Source of the DNA: Lunularia cruciata
Lineage: Eukaryota > Streptophyta > Marchantiopsida > Lunulariales > Lunulariaceae
Length of the DNA stretch: 64,000 nucleotides
Direction: 5' to 3'
NCBI GenBank assembly: GCA_948567375.1
Contig: OX419757.1
Location: forward strand, 4,278,001-4,342,000
Shown: in pieces, positions 33,337 to 45,446 of the stretch
Layout: every line of letters starts with the position of its first letter
Position numbering within the stretch: the first letter of the stretch is position 1
Program-made: the position numbers and the translations under genes
The notes under the pieces: generated by a model
The model's database searches: none
Seen by the model: only the letters and a program-made list of their open reading frames with translations
Told to the model about the DNA's origin: nothing

Positions 33337-34900
33337 AAGATGGAAGAAGAGAAAATCAAGGCCATTACTGATTGGCCCTCCCTTAAAGGATGCTATAGAA
33401 GTACGAGCATTCAATGGATTGGCCAGTTTTTATCGACGGGTCATGCACTATTATGCTCATGTGGCTATACCATTGACTGACCTCTTGGGAAAGAAATCAA
33501 GCTTCCAATGGACCACCAAGCATTTCAAAAGCATTTGAGAAGTTAAAGAATATGGTATCTTCAAGACCCATTCTATAACCATATGATCCTCAACTACCTT
33601 GTGTGGGTGATTTTGATGCTTCTAACTTTGCAATTGGAGTTGTGTTGCAACAAGAATTCCCAAATGGATTACATCCTATTGCCTTTGTGTCTTGCCGACT
33701 AAATACAGCTGAAAGAAATTACTCTGCTCAAGATGGGGAACAACTTGCAATGGTATATGCCACCAAGGTATGGAGGCATTATCTCTTGGGAAAACAAGTG
33801 ATCATGCAAATTGATCACAAGCTATTGTTGCACACCTTACACTTGGAACACATGAAGAGTTGACATCATTGATGGGAAGAGTAACTCCAATTTTTTGACA
33901 TCAAACTTGAGTACAAACCAAGTCGGTTTCATGTCATCCATGATGCTCTATCACAATGACCTGATTTGAAGTCTCTTCCTCTCATTCCGGCGGCAATTAC
34001 GACAATGTCAATTGACCCTAAGGTCCATAATAAGTTTTGGTCAGCTCTACAACAAGATCCTTTCTTCCAAATGGTACATGGTTGTCTGACAATAGGCAAT
34101 AAGGAGTAAAACACCTTCTCCTTCAAGGAAGGCCTTCTATTCCATACGGACTAGATTTATGTTCCAGCCAAAGGTGATCTCCAACTTGCATGCCTTTGGG
34201 AAGCCCTTGATCTACCAATAGTTGGTCACATGGGGGTGGACAAGACCTTGGGTACCCTCCAACGCCAATGGTGACGGCCCAACATGACACGAGATGTTTG
34301 GGAGTTTGTCCAATCATGTGAGAGTTGTCAATGCAATAAGGCCAATAACCAGAAGTTGAGTGGACTCCTTTGGCCACTTCCCATTCCAACTACTCATTGG
34401 AAACATGTGAGGTTAGATCTCATCACCTCCTTGCCCAAGACACAACAAGGTCACACAACAATTGTGGTGTTTGTGAATAAGCTTAGTAAACAAATCCATT
34501 TGACACCAACGGTTGATAGTGTGGATGCTCCAACCTTGGCGCAACTCTTCTTTGTTAATGTATTCAAACATCATGGGATGCCATATGTACTCATCTTTGA
34601 CCGTGATCCTCGCTTCATCATAAAGTTTTGGCAAGCACTCTTCCAAATACTTGGCACCAAGCTTGCTTTGTCCACAACCTATCATCCTCAAACTGATGGA
34701 CAAACTGAACGTGCAAATTGAACCTTGGAAGATATGCTTTGTGACTTTGTCAACATTCACCATACCAATAGGGATAAATGTCTTGCAGCTACAAAGTTTG
34801 TATACAAAAATTCTAAACAAGCAAGCACCGGATTCTCTCCTTTCTTTCTCAATTTTGGTCAAGATCCGCTTGTCCTAGATTTGCTTCTTGCTCCTCCCCC
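33337..34900 (+). pseudogene. RNase H and integrase of copy C
   Basis: RNase H reads GDFDASNFAIGVVLQQE, LNTAERNYSAQDGEQLA and IDHKLLLHTLHLEH (33603-33863), with the Glu kept. Integrase has HHCC elements (SCESCQCNKAN, 34310-34350), LDLITSLPKTQQGHTTIVVF, LIFDRDPRFI and TTYHPQTDGQTERAN (34285-34720). D, D and E are all present. TGA codons at 34722 and elsewhere interrupt it. Confidence 0.87.
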
Positions 34901-35500
34901 GTCTTAGGTTCCTCATACTTCAACCTTCTTGACCACCATATCCAAATCTCTCCAACAAGCCAAATCTCACCTCCTTGTTGCTCAAAATCATCAAAAACAA
35001 TATGCGGACCATCATCATCGTGATCTCACCTTGGAAGTCAATGATAAATTTATGCTATCCTCTAGTAATCTACCCCTCCTACTTGATACATAAGTTCATA
35101 AACTTACCCCTAATTGGATAGGACCTTTTGATGTCACCCAAATTGTCTCTCGTGTTGCTTATCGACTTGCCTTGCCTTGTCATATGCGCATCCATCCTAT
35201 CTTTCATGTTTCCAAGTTGAAACCCTTTGTTCCTAACCCCTCTTCTTTTTCCTCTTGAGTCCAACCTCCTCCTCTCCCTATCCCTATCAATGATCATGAA
35301 GAGTATGAATTTGATCATATTCTTGCATGTCGTCACATCCAACAAAGATGCCAACAACATATAGAGTACAAGGTACTTTAGAAAAGGTATCCCCTTCATG
35401 ATGCCACATAGAACCTCTTTCTTGCCTCCAAAATGCACAAATGGCCATCCAAGAGTTTGAAGCTTCAATGGCAACGAGGACGTCACCAACTAGTGGTGGG
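34900..35500 (+). pseudogene. Integrase C-terminus and chromodomain of copy C
   Basis: GPFDVTQIVSRVAYRLALPC and FHVSKLKPF are followed by a weakened chromodomain (EEYEFDHILACRHIQQ, EYKVL, YPLHDAT) at about 35295-35410. The tryptophan codons before K and after the last Thr have become TAG. The GGTGGGGGAATA purine tract lies at 35496-35506. Confidence 0.78.
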
Positions 35501-35506
35501 GGAATA

Positions 35507-35932
35507 TGTAACAATATGGAGTTTAACGATGAAATTAGTAGGGCTAATGAAGTAGCAAATAAAACAAATTAGCCTAGAATATTTTGGAAGTATCTAGGAA
35601 GCTTCTTGGGAAGCTTCTTGGCTAGCTTAGCTTGCACCTCAAGTAAATAGCTTCTAGAAGGAAGCTTCTAGAAGCTTCTAACTAGCTTAGCTTGCAGGCT
35701 AAGCAGGTGGCTTCTAAAAGGAAACTTCTTGAGAAGTTTCTTGGTTAACTTGGCTTGCACTCTAAGAAAGCGGGTCAAGGAAGCTTCTTGAGAAGCTTCT
35801 CAAGGGCCTTGTATGCTACCTATAAATACCAAAGTCGAAGCTCATGCTAGGCATTCAGAGTTTTCCCTCATTCAAGTATCCCAATGTGAGTTTCCATGCT
35901 CCTATTTCTCTCCTCTGCCTTGGTCTTTTACA
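35507..35932 (+). repeat. 3' LTR of copy C
   Basis: It carries the same four-unit GAAGCTTCTAGAAGCTTC (35661-35678). The first element has decayed to GAATATTTTGGAA. TATAAATA is intact near 35821. Confidence 0.87.
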
Positions 35933-37424
35933 AAAAGCCTGATGAGGCCTTTCTTCTTACCAAATTGAACTCTCTTCAAATAGGCTAACCTTGACTAACT
36001 TGACCATTAACTCACTTTGAGGTCTCCAAATGCCTCTCCAATTCTAGCAAATTCTAATATTTCTCTACCTTGAAATTTGCATCCAAATCAAATTTCCACC
36101 AACGTTGATAAGCCTTTTCTCTAGTTGGCTACTTCCAAATCCTTTGCTAAATTGAGCCAAATTGAGTAGATGGGACTCCAATTTTGCACCTTGTGCTCAA
36201 ATTGCACCACTTAACCTTTAATTTAAGCTCAAATCAACTATTCAATTGACAAAATTGAACACACATCCTCAATTTGACTTCCAATTTTGCATAGTTTGGA
36301 CAACAATACCGCATATGGCATGCTCCACTATCAAATTTTTAGCATTTTCACACACAATCTACTCAATTGAAACTTGCTCTTAAATCAACTCTTTAACTAG
36401 CAAAAATGAATACATATTCCTTAATTTGATCTTAATTTCATATAATTTGGACAACATTTCTCTATATTGTCTACCTTACTTTGAAATCTATAACACTTTT
36501 ATGCATTATTCACTCAATTGAAACTAAAATCAAGTAATAATAATCAAAAGTACAGTCAATTACACTAGGCTTGGAGATATCACTAATATCCATAATTTTT
36601 GCACCCAATTTCTCCTCCAGTTCACTTCTCTAATGTATTAAGTTTGATCATACACTCAACTCTTAACTCCATAAAATGCCATTATGTGCTTTGATTATAG
36701 AGTCAAGCTATACTCACTCTAGCTAAGAGACTCTAAGTGATGCTCACCAACCTCTTTCCACCATAACCAAGAGCTTGAAAGCTCAACATCAAAGAAGTGA
36801 ACTCTCTAGAGCTACACTTTAGAGGTATACCTTTTCAGATTCAACCTAGAACTCTAACCCTTCTGGCACTATTGATAGCTCATTTGATAGTGACAATGGT
36901 AGCTCTTATGGTGGGATCAATAGCCCTAACATGAAATTTAGCCACCACTAATTAGTCTTTGAGCAACTATTGATATAACTATGACTTCCAAGACTAACAC
37001 TCCAACATTCAAGAAAACTAGCCTATGCACTAAAAATGTCATGAAATACCATTATAAGTGATCTATTAGCCATTACCATTTTTTGAGATTAGCACCCAAT
37101 ATCCAAGATGTCATAAAAACTCAATTGTGATGGTCATTAAATACCATCATATGCACATTATAGAACCTTCCTTGGTAAAATTTTATGTAATAGAGACAAA
37201 GAAAATGGGCCCATAATCTAACTCTTGTTAAATCTAATAATATGGTAGGTCCCATAAAAAATAGACCTGATGTGTATTCACCATCATCCATGTATGAGAC
37301 TCACCCATCAAAGAGATTTTCTTTACAATGTAGACTAGAGAAAAAACTTGATGAACTTGAAGGTATCATAATATACTTAAGATCTCCCAAAACACACTTG
37401 AATAAGGATCTTTTAGACCATAAC
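35933..37424. other. Unassigned AT-rich repetitive DNA
   Basis: It begins with the continuation of the 161-bp tandem duplication, followed by AT-rich sequence without a supported coding region. It ends at the inverted LTR of copy D. Probably remnant LTR or leader sequence of an element older than C. Confidence 0.4.
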
Positions 37425-37901
37425 TATCAAAGACCAAGACAAAGGAGATAAATAGGAGAATGGAAGATCACGTTGGGACACTTGAGTGTGTGTGAAACTA
37501 TGAATACCTAGCATGAGCTTTGGCTTTGGTATTTTTAGGGAGCATACAAGGCTCGTGAGAAAGTCTCAAGAAGCTTCCTTGAACCACTTTCTTGGAGTGC
37601 AAGCTAAGATAACGGGGAAGTTTCTCAAGAAGCTTCCTTCTAAAAGTTGCCTACTTGGCCTGCAAGCTGAGTTAGTTGGAAGCTTCTAGAAACTACCTAC
37701 TTGTGGTGCAAGCTAAGCTTGTTGAGGAGCTTCCCAACAAGCTTCCTCCTAGAAGTTGGCACATAGCATGCATGTTACCCAACACTTGGGAAGGTACCAA
37801 GTAGCTTCCTAGATACTTCTAGAATATTATAGGCTAATTTGGCCCCATTTGCTACTTTGTTAGCCTTGACTAACTTTGTCACTAAACTTCATATTGGTAT
37901 A
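37425..37901 (-). repeat. 3' LTR of copy D
   Basis: Inverted Family I LTR. The outer end is TATCAAAGACC (from TGTAAAAGACC) and the inner end CATATTGGTATA (from CATATTGTTACA). GAAGCTTCC-type boxes remain, but the perfect three-unit motifs are mostly degraded. Confidence 0.8.
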
Positions 37902-39000
37902 TATTACCCCGCCGCTAGTTGGTGACATATTTGTTGCCATTGAAGCTTCAAACTCTTGGATGGCTATTTTTGCATTCTATAAATGAGAAAGAGACTCCCA
38001 TGTGGCATCATGAAGGGGATACACTTTCTAGAGAACTTTATATTTTGTATGTTATCAATGGCCTTGTTGAATGTGGTGACGTGCAAAGATACAATCAACT
38101 TCATACTCTTCATGATCATTGATAAGGAAAAGAGGAGTAGGAGGTTGGATATAATAGGAAAGAGAAGATGGATTAGGAACAGAGGGTTTTACCTTAGAAA
38201 TATGAAAGATAGGGTGGACGTGCATGTGACAAGGCAAGGCAAGTCAATAAGCAACAAGAGAAATGATTTGGGTGACATCAAAGGGTCCTATCCAATTAGA
38301 GCAAGTTTATAGACTTGGGTATCAAGTGGGAGGGTTAGGTTACTAGACAAAAGCATGATCTTATCACCAACTTGAAAGGTGAGATCACGATGATGGTGGT
38401 TTGCATATTCTTTTTGACAATGTTGAGCAACAAGGAGATGAGATTTGGCTTGTTGGAGGGATTAGGAAGTTGTTGTTAAGAAAGTGAAGTATAAGGGACA
38501 TGAGATGAAGGAGGAGCAAGAAGGTAATCTACACAAGTAGATCTTGGCCAAAATTGAGGAAGAAAGGAAAGAATCTGGTGCTTGCATGTTTGGAATTATT
38601 GTATGCAAACTCTACAACTGCAAGACATTCATCCCAATTGGTATAGTGAATGTTGACAAAGGCTCAAAGCATATCCTCCAAGGTGCAATTTGCATATTTA
38701 GTTTGTCCATCAGTTTGAGGATGATAGGCCATAGACAAAGCAAGCTTAGTGCTAAGTATCTGGAAGAGTGCTTTCCAAAATTTTCTAATGAATTGAGAGT
38801 CATGGTCGGAGATGAGTATACGAGGTATCCCATGATGCTTGAAGCAATGTCAAACTAGATCTGCACCAATGTTGGAGAATCCACGGTATCAAAGGTTGAT
38901 GCCAAATACATTTGCTTACTAAGTTTATCCACAAACACCACTATCACTGTGTGACCTTGCTTTGTCTTGGGCAAGGATGTGATGAGATCCAAGCTCAAGT
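37902..39000 (-). pseudogene. Chromodomain and integrase 3' part of copy D
   Basis: The reverse strand reads EEYEVDCIFARHHIQQGH (38135-38055), then upstream SKVKPSVPNPSS and the LPCHMHVHPIFHISK region. Further in are the integrase core fragments near 38833-38612 and 38990. Colinear with copies A and C. Stops are present. Confidence 0.78.
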
Positions 39001-41212
39001 TGTCATACTTTGCCTTTCTCTCTTTGTGAACACATAGGGTGCCTAGCTATGGAGCTTATGGATTAGAAGTTCTACATAGAATTTTCACTACTAATCTGAG
39101 CACACGTGGTACCCAAGCAATAAAACCCTCCACTCTTGTTTCTAAGATTCCTTTTATCGAGTAGAGAAGTAATGAGCAACCTAACCTATCATCATAACAC
39201 ACACCCTTGGTCTATTGGTCTTAACTTCCAACATTACTAAGAAGAAAAATACAACAAACCTAGAAGGAAGGAACCTAAGCATAATGCATGCACACCAATC
39301 CAAGCCAACAAGGCGTACAAATAGGTATGCAAGCATATAAAGGATTCAATCACAAGAATTTGACAATAATCTCGGTACTTTTTGTCAAAAAAGAGCTTCA
39401 TAGCCTTCTTGCTCTATCATCAAGCTAATTTCAACATATAATCCAAGTCTCTTTCAATCTTTTCTTTAGATTTCAACCAACTTCTAATCCAAGTGGGGAA
39501 CTTCTATGTCTTTTTGATGGGGAAAAGTCTATGAAACTCATATGGACATAACTTTTTGTGTGTAACTTGGATTCAAGTGATCTTCAATTCAATGGGAAGC
39601 TTGTGAGATAAGCTTTTCAATGATGTAAAATAATCTAAAATTTGATTACAAAAACTCCCCTTAAAAGCTCATAAACTTGGCCAATTTTTTGTAATTTTTA
39701 CCCCAATTTTGAAATCCCTAATTTGCTCTTGGTTCTTGGCAAATTTTCCCCAAATTTTTGAATCAAAGGTACACTTGATCTCAAAAAACTCCAGAAATCT
39801 AAAATCCTCAATCAAAGTCACAAGAAATAGGAGAATTGCCAGTCATTCATGATTGAAAATAGAATTTCTCTACCGAGCTTACGATAGTATTTTAGTAACA
39901 CTTATTGCATCAACTTTCACTCTCCATTGACCCAAAGCCAACCAAATTTTCTAAAATAGCTGATTGTGCCCTTGTCTAACCCTCCATGGAGTTTAATGGC
40001 CTAATCCAACCCCAATATCTAGTTATAGATCAACTCATGTGCTAGGCTAACTTGTGAGGTCTACAGATCATAGTATACATGATCCAAGACCCTGAATTCT
40101 CCTTTTAAGGAATTCAAATGAAACCTTTATACAGAGGTGCAAAACCAAACCACCACCAACATTGGAAATTTCCATAAGGTGACTTGAACCACAACTTGGG
40201 GAGTGATCAAAACTCCAAACTTGATCACCAGCTCTTCTCTAATACTTTACATCCCAAAAGCACCAACTTCAAGCAACCAAATCTAATTTAAGATTGACCC
40301 AAAACTATAATTTCTTGAGCTCAGCACTATAAGCACCTTGTTTACTCTCCAACCTCTTTAACAGATCATGAAAAAGTCTCACAAAGCTCTCTAAATTGCC
40401 CACTTTGAGCTCCTTGGTATGAATTCTACGCCCCTTTATTCAATTGATGATATCTCTCCCAAAATCTGCTTTAATTGTCTGATTTCTATCTTTTGATTGT
40501 AGCTTATCACCTTGTCTCACCAACCGTGGTCTTTTCTCCTAAAATGCCCTTCTTGAACTCCTTCAAGGGTCAAAAAACTCATGAGTTCTCCACTTGGGAC
40601 CTTATCTCTTACAAGTTTGTCATTTAGTCTCTTCACTTTTTGACAAATGGACCTCACAAGTACACCTTGAAGCTCATGAGAAAAATTGAGTTATTCTCCA
40701 TCTATAAGAGCACATAAATAGTTAAGTCCTAGACTTGTTCATAAGTAAGCATTGGAAGGATGACAAGATTTGGGTTTCCCATCATCAATTCCATGAATGT
40801 TGCCCCAAAATGTGCCACCATCCAATCTCATAAACTATCATGGTGTAGAATCTGAAGTCTAGTGAGAAAAGGATTTGGGAGTGGCAGATTGGGAGCATGG
40901 GACATTTCCTACTCAACTTCTCTCTCAAACACTTAGTTTCCACGTTCTACTACAACTCTCACTCTCAACGTCCTCCTCTTGCTCAAGACTCCTCCAACTA
41001 AAACACCCATTGTCTCAAATCTCCCCCACATATATAGATCAAACCTTTTGAAATGGATAAGATTGTAACCCCTGTGGCCAATTATAGACATGTAAATATA
41101 TTGCTCATATGGCAACAACTCAACCGTGGGATCCGTCATACAACCTACTCCACTAATGTGGAGATAAAATCTGCTAATTTACTTTTCCATGGCTCCACAA
41201 ACCACAACAAGA
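39001..41212. mobile_element. Insertion in copy D integrase, possible long solo LTR
   Basis: Copy D similarity stops at CAAGCTCAAGT (39000) and resumes near ACATGTCCTATTGAG (41214). The insert begins TGTCATACTT and ends in a CCACAACAAGACAACA-type sequence. Flanks CAAGT and CAAGA may be a target duplication with one change. No coding region is supported inside, consistent with a solo LTR of about 2.2 kb. The right boundary is uncertain by about 10 bp. Confidence 0.5.
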
Positions 41213-42722
41213 CAACATGTCCTATTGAGTAAATGTAATGGGGAGTGATTGAAGGAGTCCACTCAATATCTAGTTACTAGCCTTGTTATGTTGGCAACTC
41301 TCACATGATTGGCAAACTCTCAAACATCTTGTGCCATGTTGGGCTACCACCATTGATATTGGAGAGTACCAAGCTCTTGTTTACACCCATGTGACCAAAG
41401 ATTGGTAAGTCATGGGCTTCTTGGCGACGTGCAAGTTGGAGATCACCTTTGGCTAGAACATATATCCGGTTCCTCATGGAATAAAGGCCTTCCTTGAAAG
41501 AGAAGGTGTTGTATTCCTTGTCGCATGTTGCAAGATGACCTTTTATCATCTAATAGAAGGGATCTTGTTGTAGAGCTGTACTAAATTCAATTTGGACCTT
41601 TGTATTCAATTGATACCATCATATTACTACCATGATGAAAGGAAGAGATTTCAAATCAAGTTTTCATGATAGGGCATCAAGGGATGACATGGAACTGACC
41701 AGATTTGTACCTAAGTTTGATATCAACTAATTGGAGTTGCTCCTCCCATTGACGATGTTGACTCTTCATGTGTTCCAAATGTAATATCTACAACAAGGGT
41801 TTGTGATTGGTTTACATGACAACTTGTTTCTCAAGAGATATTATCTCTATACCTTGGTGGCATATACCATTAATAGTTGTCACTTGTCTCATGTAGAGAA
41901 ATTCCTTTTTTTGGTTTTTAAATGGTAAGACACAAAGGCAATGAGATGTAATTCATTTGGGATTCCTATTGCAACACAACTCCAATGGCATAGTTAGAAG
42001 CATCAAAGTCAACCACACAAGGTAGTTAAGTGTCATATGGTTGAAGAATGAGTCTTGAAGACACCATATGTTTCAACTTCTGGAATGCTTCTTCATGCTT
42101 GGTGGTCCATTGAAAGCTTGAGTTTTTCTCCAAGAGGTCGGTCAATGGTGCTTCCATGTGTGCATCATAGTGGATGAACCGTTGGTAAAAAATTGCCAAT
42201 CCATTAAATGCTTACACCTCTATAGTATCCTTTGGAGTCGGCCAATCAGTAAGGCTTGATTTTCTCCTCTTCCATCTTGATCCTTTTTTATGTGACCTTG
42301 TGACCCAAGAAGGTAACTTCCTTCTGCCAAAAGGCACACTTTGACTTCTTGCAATAAAACTTCCATTGACATAGTCGTCTTAGGACTTCTTGCACATGAT
42401 TTGTGTGTTCTATCTCCATCTTGTTATAGATTAAAATGTCATCCAAGAACACCATCACATACCAATAGTCCATCCAACACTTGATGCTATGATCCATGAA
42501 GACTATTCGAGCATTAATGAGCCCAAAAGACAGAACTCTCCATTCAAAATGCCCATACTTGATGCAAAGGCAGTCTTTTGCACATCCTTCTTATCAATGG
42601 GGATTTGCCAATAGCCGCTATGAAGATCCAACTCGAAGAAGTATCGTACTCCACTCAATTGATCCAGCAAGTCATCAATTTGAGGCAAAGGATATGCATT
42701 CTTCCTTGTTTGGCATTTATTT
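41213..42722 (-). pseudogene. Integrase N-terminus, RNase H and RT of copy D
   Basis: The reverse strand gives the HHCC region (RRQEAHDLPIFGHMGVNKS, about 41440-41370), RNase H near 42020-41850, and RT with YFFELDLHSGYWQIPIDKKD (42640-42580) and YVMVFLDDILIYNKMEIEH (42460-42400). Both catalytic aspartates are kept. There is a shift near 42500 and several stops. Confidence 0.8.
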
Positions 42723-45446
42723 CTATCTCTACAACTTGATATAGATACACAAGGAGAATTTTTATAACATTTGTCTATGTGATTTGAAGAAGAGAATAAT
42801 AGGTCCCAGAATATTTATATCATTCATATCTTTATGCTTATAATATACATGGAAACTAAGCTCCATCTAACAAAACAATATTTGTTGTGTTGGTTATATG
42901 ATTTGTAGATTAAGTTGGGATTATAGTCTAAGAGATACAAAGTATGTATATCAAATCACCGACACTTTCATGGTTACGAAGCATGCCCACATTGCAGTAT
43001 AATTTTCACTAAACATATAATTATATTACTGATAACAATATGAAACAAATTTTTTGGAGGAAACATGTTTTTGAGCTAGTCACTCCTCAAACATAAGAAA
43101 ATCTAAACTGGAAAATATAACAATATATTCCCAACTCTGTGGTAAATGATATATAGTATTATAGTAGAGTTATCTTGAAGGGTTCAATCAGATATTTGAT
43201 ACTTGCTTATGATTGTTATGAAAATATGGTTAAAGATGCAAGTTGCCTCTACATCCATACTCTTTATATACTAAACTTCATGAAAAGCAGATGAAAAGCA
43301 TCTACTTAAATTGATCTTCACATTTGCATTGTTTTTATTGTATATTTTTAGCCTTATTAAAAACCGGTATTTTTGTAACTATAAATAAAAAGCCAAGTAC
43401 TCTACTCCAAGACAAGTAAAAGTTAAACAGAAATTGTTGTATGATGTAAGAGGTATGAATCGAAAAGTTGGATTGTTCAGTAAATGTGGTAAATGAGTCA
43501 ATGTCCCATACTGCAACTTTCAAGTTCGTCTTTTCTCAACCATGCGTTGGAATACCATGACGTGAAAAGAATAAGATATTGGTTAAAGGAATGCTTGCTA
43601 GACCCGATTCATATAGCTCTTTTTGTTATCTTATACTTAGGTTTTGATCATATTTCTAGTATAATTGGTATATTTGGTCGCTTTCATAAGCATAATGGGT
43701 ATCTTGGTCACTTCCATAAAGATATTCTTGTGAAATTCCGGGTGGGGTACTTCAGTAACTTACTATACATCTCGAGACGGTCATCCGCACGTGGATATGA
43801 GTAACGTCCACGTATTCGTCCCAGTCATATCATAGTTAATAATTTTTGGTCATGGTCAGTCAGTGTCATGTTTGCCAGATATAAGAATACAAAAGATTTC
43901 AGCTAGGCCTTCCCGTAGTTGTCAAATATTTGGGAAAATTCATAAGAAACTCATATCGCCGAAGTCCCCAACAATTATTCTCATGTCTCAGAATCTCGAG
44001 GAGTTTCAAGGCTCGTGCAATTGCTTGCTTGCTTTGCTCTTCAATGAAGCGTAATGTGAGAATAGATTTTCGGACGTAGTTAGAGCAGTACAATATATTA
44101 AAGGTCACATGAGTCTCACTCTCTTGTAAAGTGTGGCACTCGTTGTGCTTCGATTCGAGTGTCAGCTTGTCATAAATTGTCAGGGCCAGGAGTCTGCCGT
44201 TAACTTTCTATCGCATGAAAGTGTCATCACAGGCGTTGGCTGGACAGAAGCCCCAAACTGGGGTGGTTCAGCGCAGAGAATAGGTGGATAGAAACTCTAT
44301 GCTCGGAGAATGAGACTGTAACAACGTCCAGGTTTGGGGGTGGAGTGTTTGTTAGCCGAGGTCTGTAAGTGAGACGAGGTCCTTCCTTTCAGATTTGGGG
44401 GTAGGTATCAATGCCTTGGCTGCTGTCATGAACACCAAAGTAAGCAAGCCGGAGGGCACTTTCACGTGGTGCCGAACTGCATGATGCCATTGCAGTCGGC
44501 TGGTTATAGAGTTCTGGGAGTTTACAGCATGATCTTGGAAACATTCTCTGTTATCGGCTACGAACGATGTAGCAGCTCCGTTTGCATTAGCTCGCACTAT
44601 CCTGTGCTCATCATGGTCTAAAGCAATCATTCAACCCCGTACTGTGAGATCACTGTTCTGTTGAAGGATTCAGAGTGTTTTCATGCTGTTCCAGAGACTG
44701 CTGACCAGGGACCAACATGTACCACTACATTAGTCATATTCACCAGTGGTCTGTTCTTTTGACTTTTTCTTGCAGGCTAACGGAGAAAGGACTGGATACC
44801 ACGCCAACATATTCAAATTCGGCCTGAGGGTCCTTCGGCCACGACGTGCATATTCTATACTTGGACCGTTGTAATGGGGTGTTTAGCCGGGAATGGAAGG
44901 CGGGTGGGAGATGATTATGGTGTTGTAATGAAAGGTTAGAAAGGTCCTGCGTGTAGGAGTTCGAGAACTCTAAAGGGTGGAGGCGTCGGGGTTATAGGAA
45001 AAGTAAAGGATGATTCCTAGTGTGAGACAGAAAGGGGAGGAGCACAGAAGTATGAGTTTATGACAAGCTCATTGTTGGGGCGGGAGTCCAGAAAGGAGGT
45101 GGAAGGGACTGGGTTGATTACGAAGGGGGCTTTGCGTGTATTTCTTGGCTCTCCATGAAGGATAATTGGACTGTGCAGAAGTTTTCAGCTTCTGTACGTG
45201 GATGTACCGGTTGTGTTCAAATCCTCTCCCCGTCCACAGCAAATGCTGGTTCAGATGCTCTGCTGTGTTTGAACACACGGAAGTCGAATTGCTCACCGTT
45301 TAGTTGACTTTTTCTCGACATATGTCGGCTAAGAAGGATTTTGCTACAACGAGATTGTGGAGCAGGCCAGTTTGGGTCCCTGTGGTTGATGAATGTGGAG
45401 GAAGTAGACAGGAACTGGGTATCGTTGGGTCTTAGATTCTAGGGTC
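42723..45446. other. Spacer between transposon block and first gene; no gene seen
   Basis: To about 43,500 the sequence is AT-rich with short poly-A/T runs. From about 44,000 the base composition rises to that of the genic part. No open frame here resembles a known protein. The 3' portion must include the promoter and 5' leader of the membrane-protein gene, but no TATA box can be assigned with confidence. Confidence 0.5.

Larger units (their letters stand above)
29617..35932 (+). mobile_element. Family I chromovirus, copy C (full length, holds a Family III LTR)
   Basis: LTRs are 29617-30018 and 35507-35932. The target duplication AAAAG is perfect (29612-29616 and 35933-35937). The interior keeps gag, protease, linker repeats, RT, RNase H, integrase and chromodomain in order. 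It is interrupted between RT and RNase H by a 694-bp Family III solo LTR. Frames are better preserved than in A (for example 31610-31918, 32129-32542) but still stopped. Confidence 0.92.
37425..42722 (-). mobile_element. Family I chromovirus, copy D (minus strand, 5' truncated)
   Basis: Going from left to right on the plus strand it shows an inverted 3' LTR (37425-37901), inverted purine tract, chromodomain, integrase, RNase H and RT. Similarity ends within RT near 42722, upstream of the DYxGLNKQTVKNAY motif. The rest of RT, protease, gag and the 5' LTR are absent. About 2.2 kb of unrelated DNA interrupts integrase at 39001-~41212. This is the last transposon before the genic part. Confidence 0.85.

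Noticed and set aside
43335-44630. Small open frames upstream of the membrane-protein gene
   Set aside because: All are short, unrelated to known proteins and without consistent splice borders. They are likely chance frames in leader or spacer DNA.
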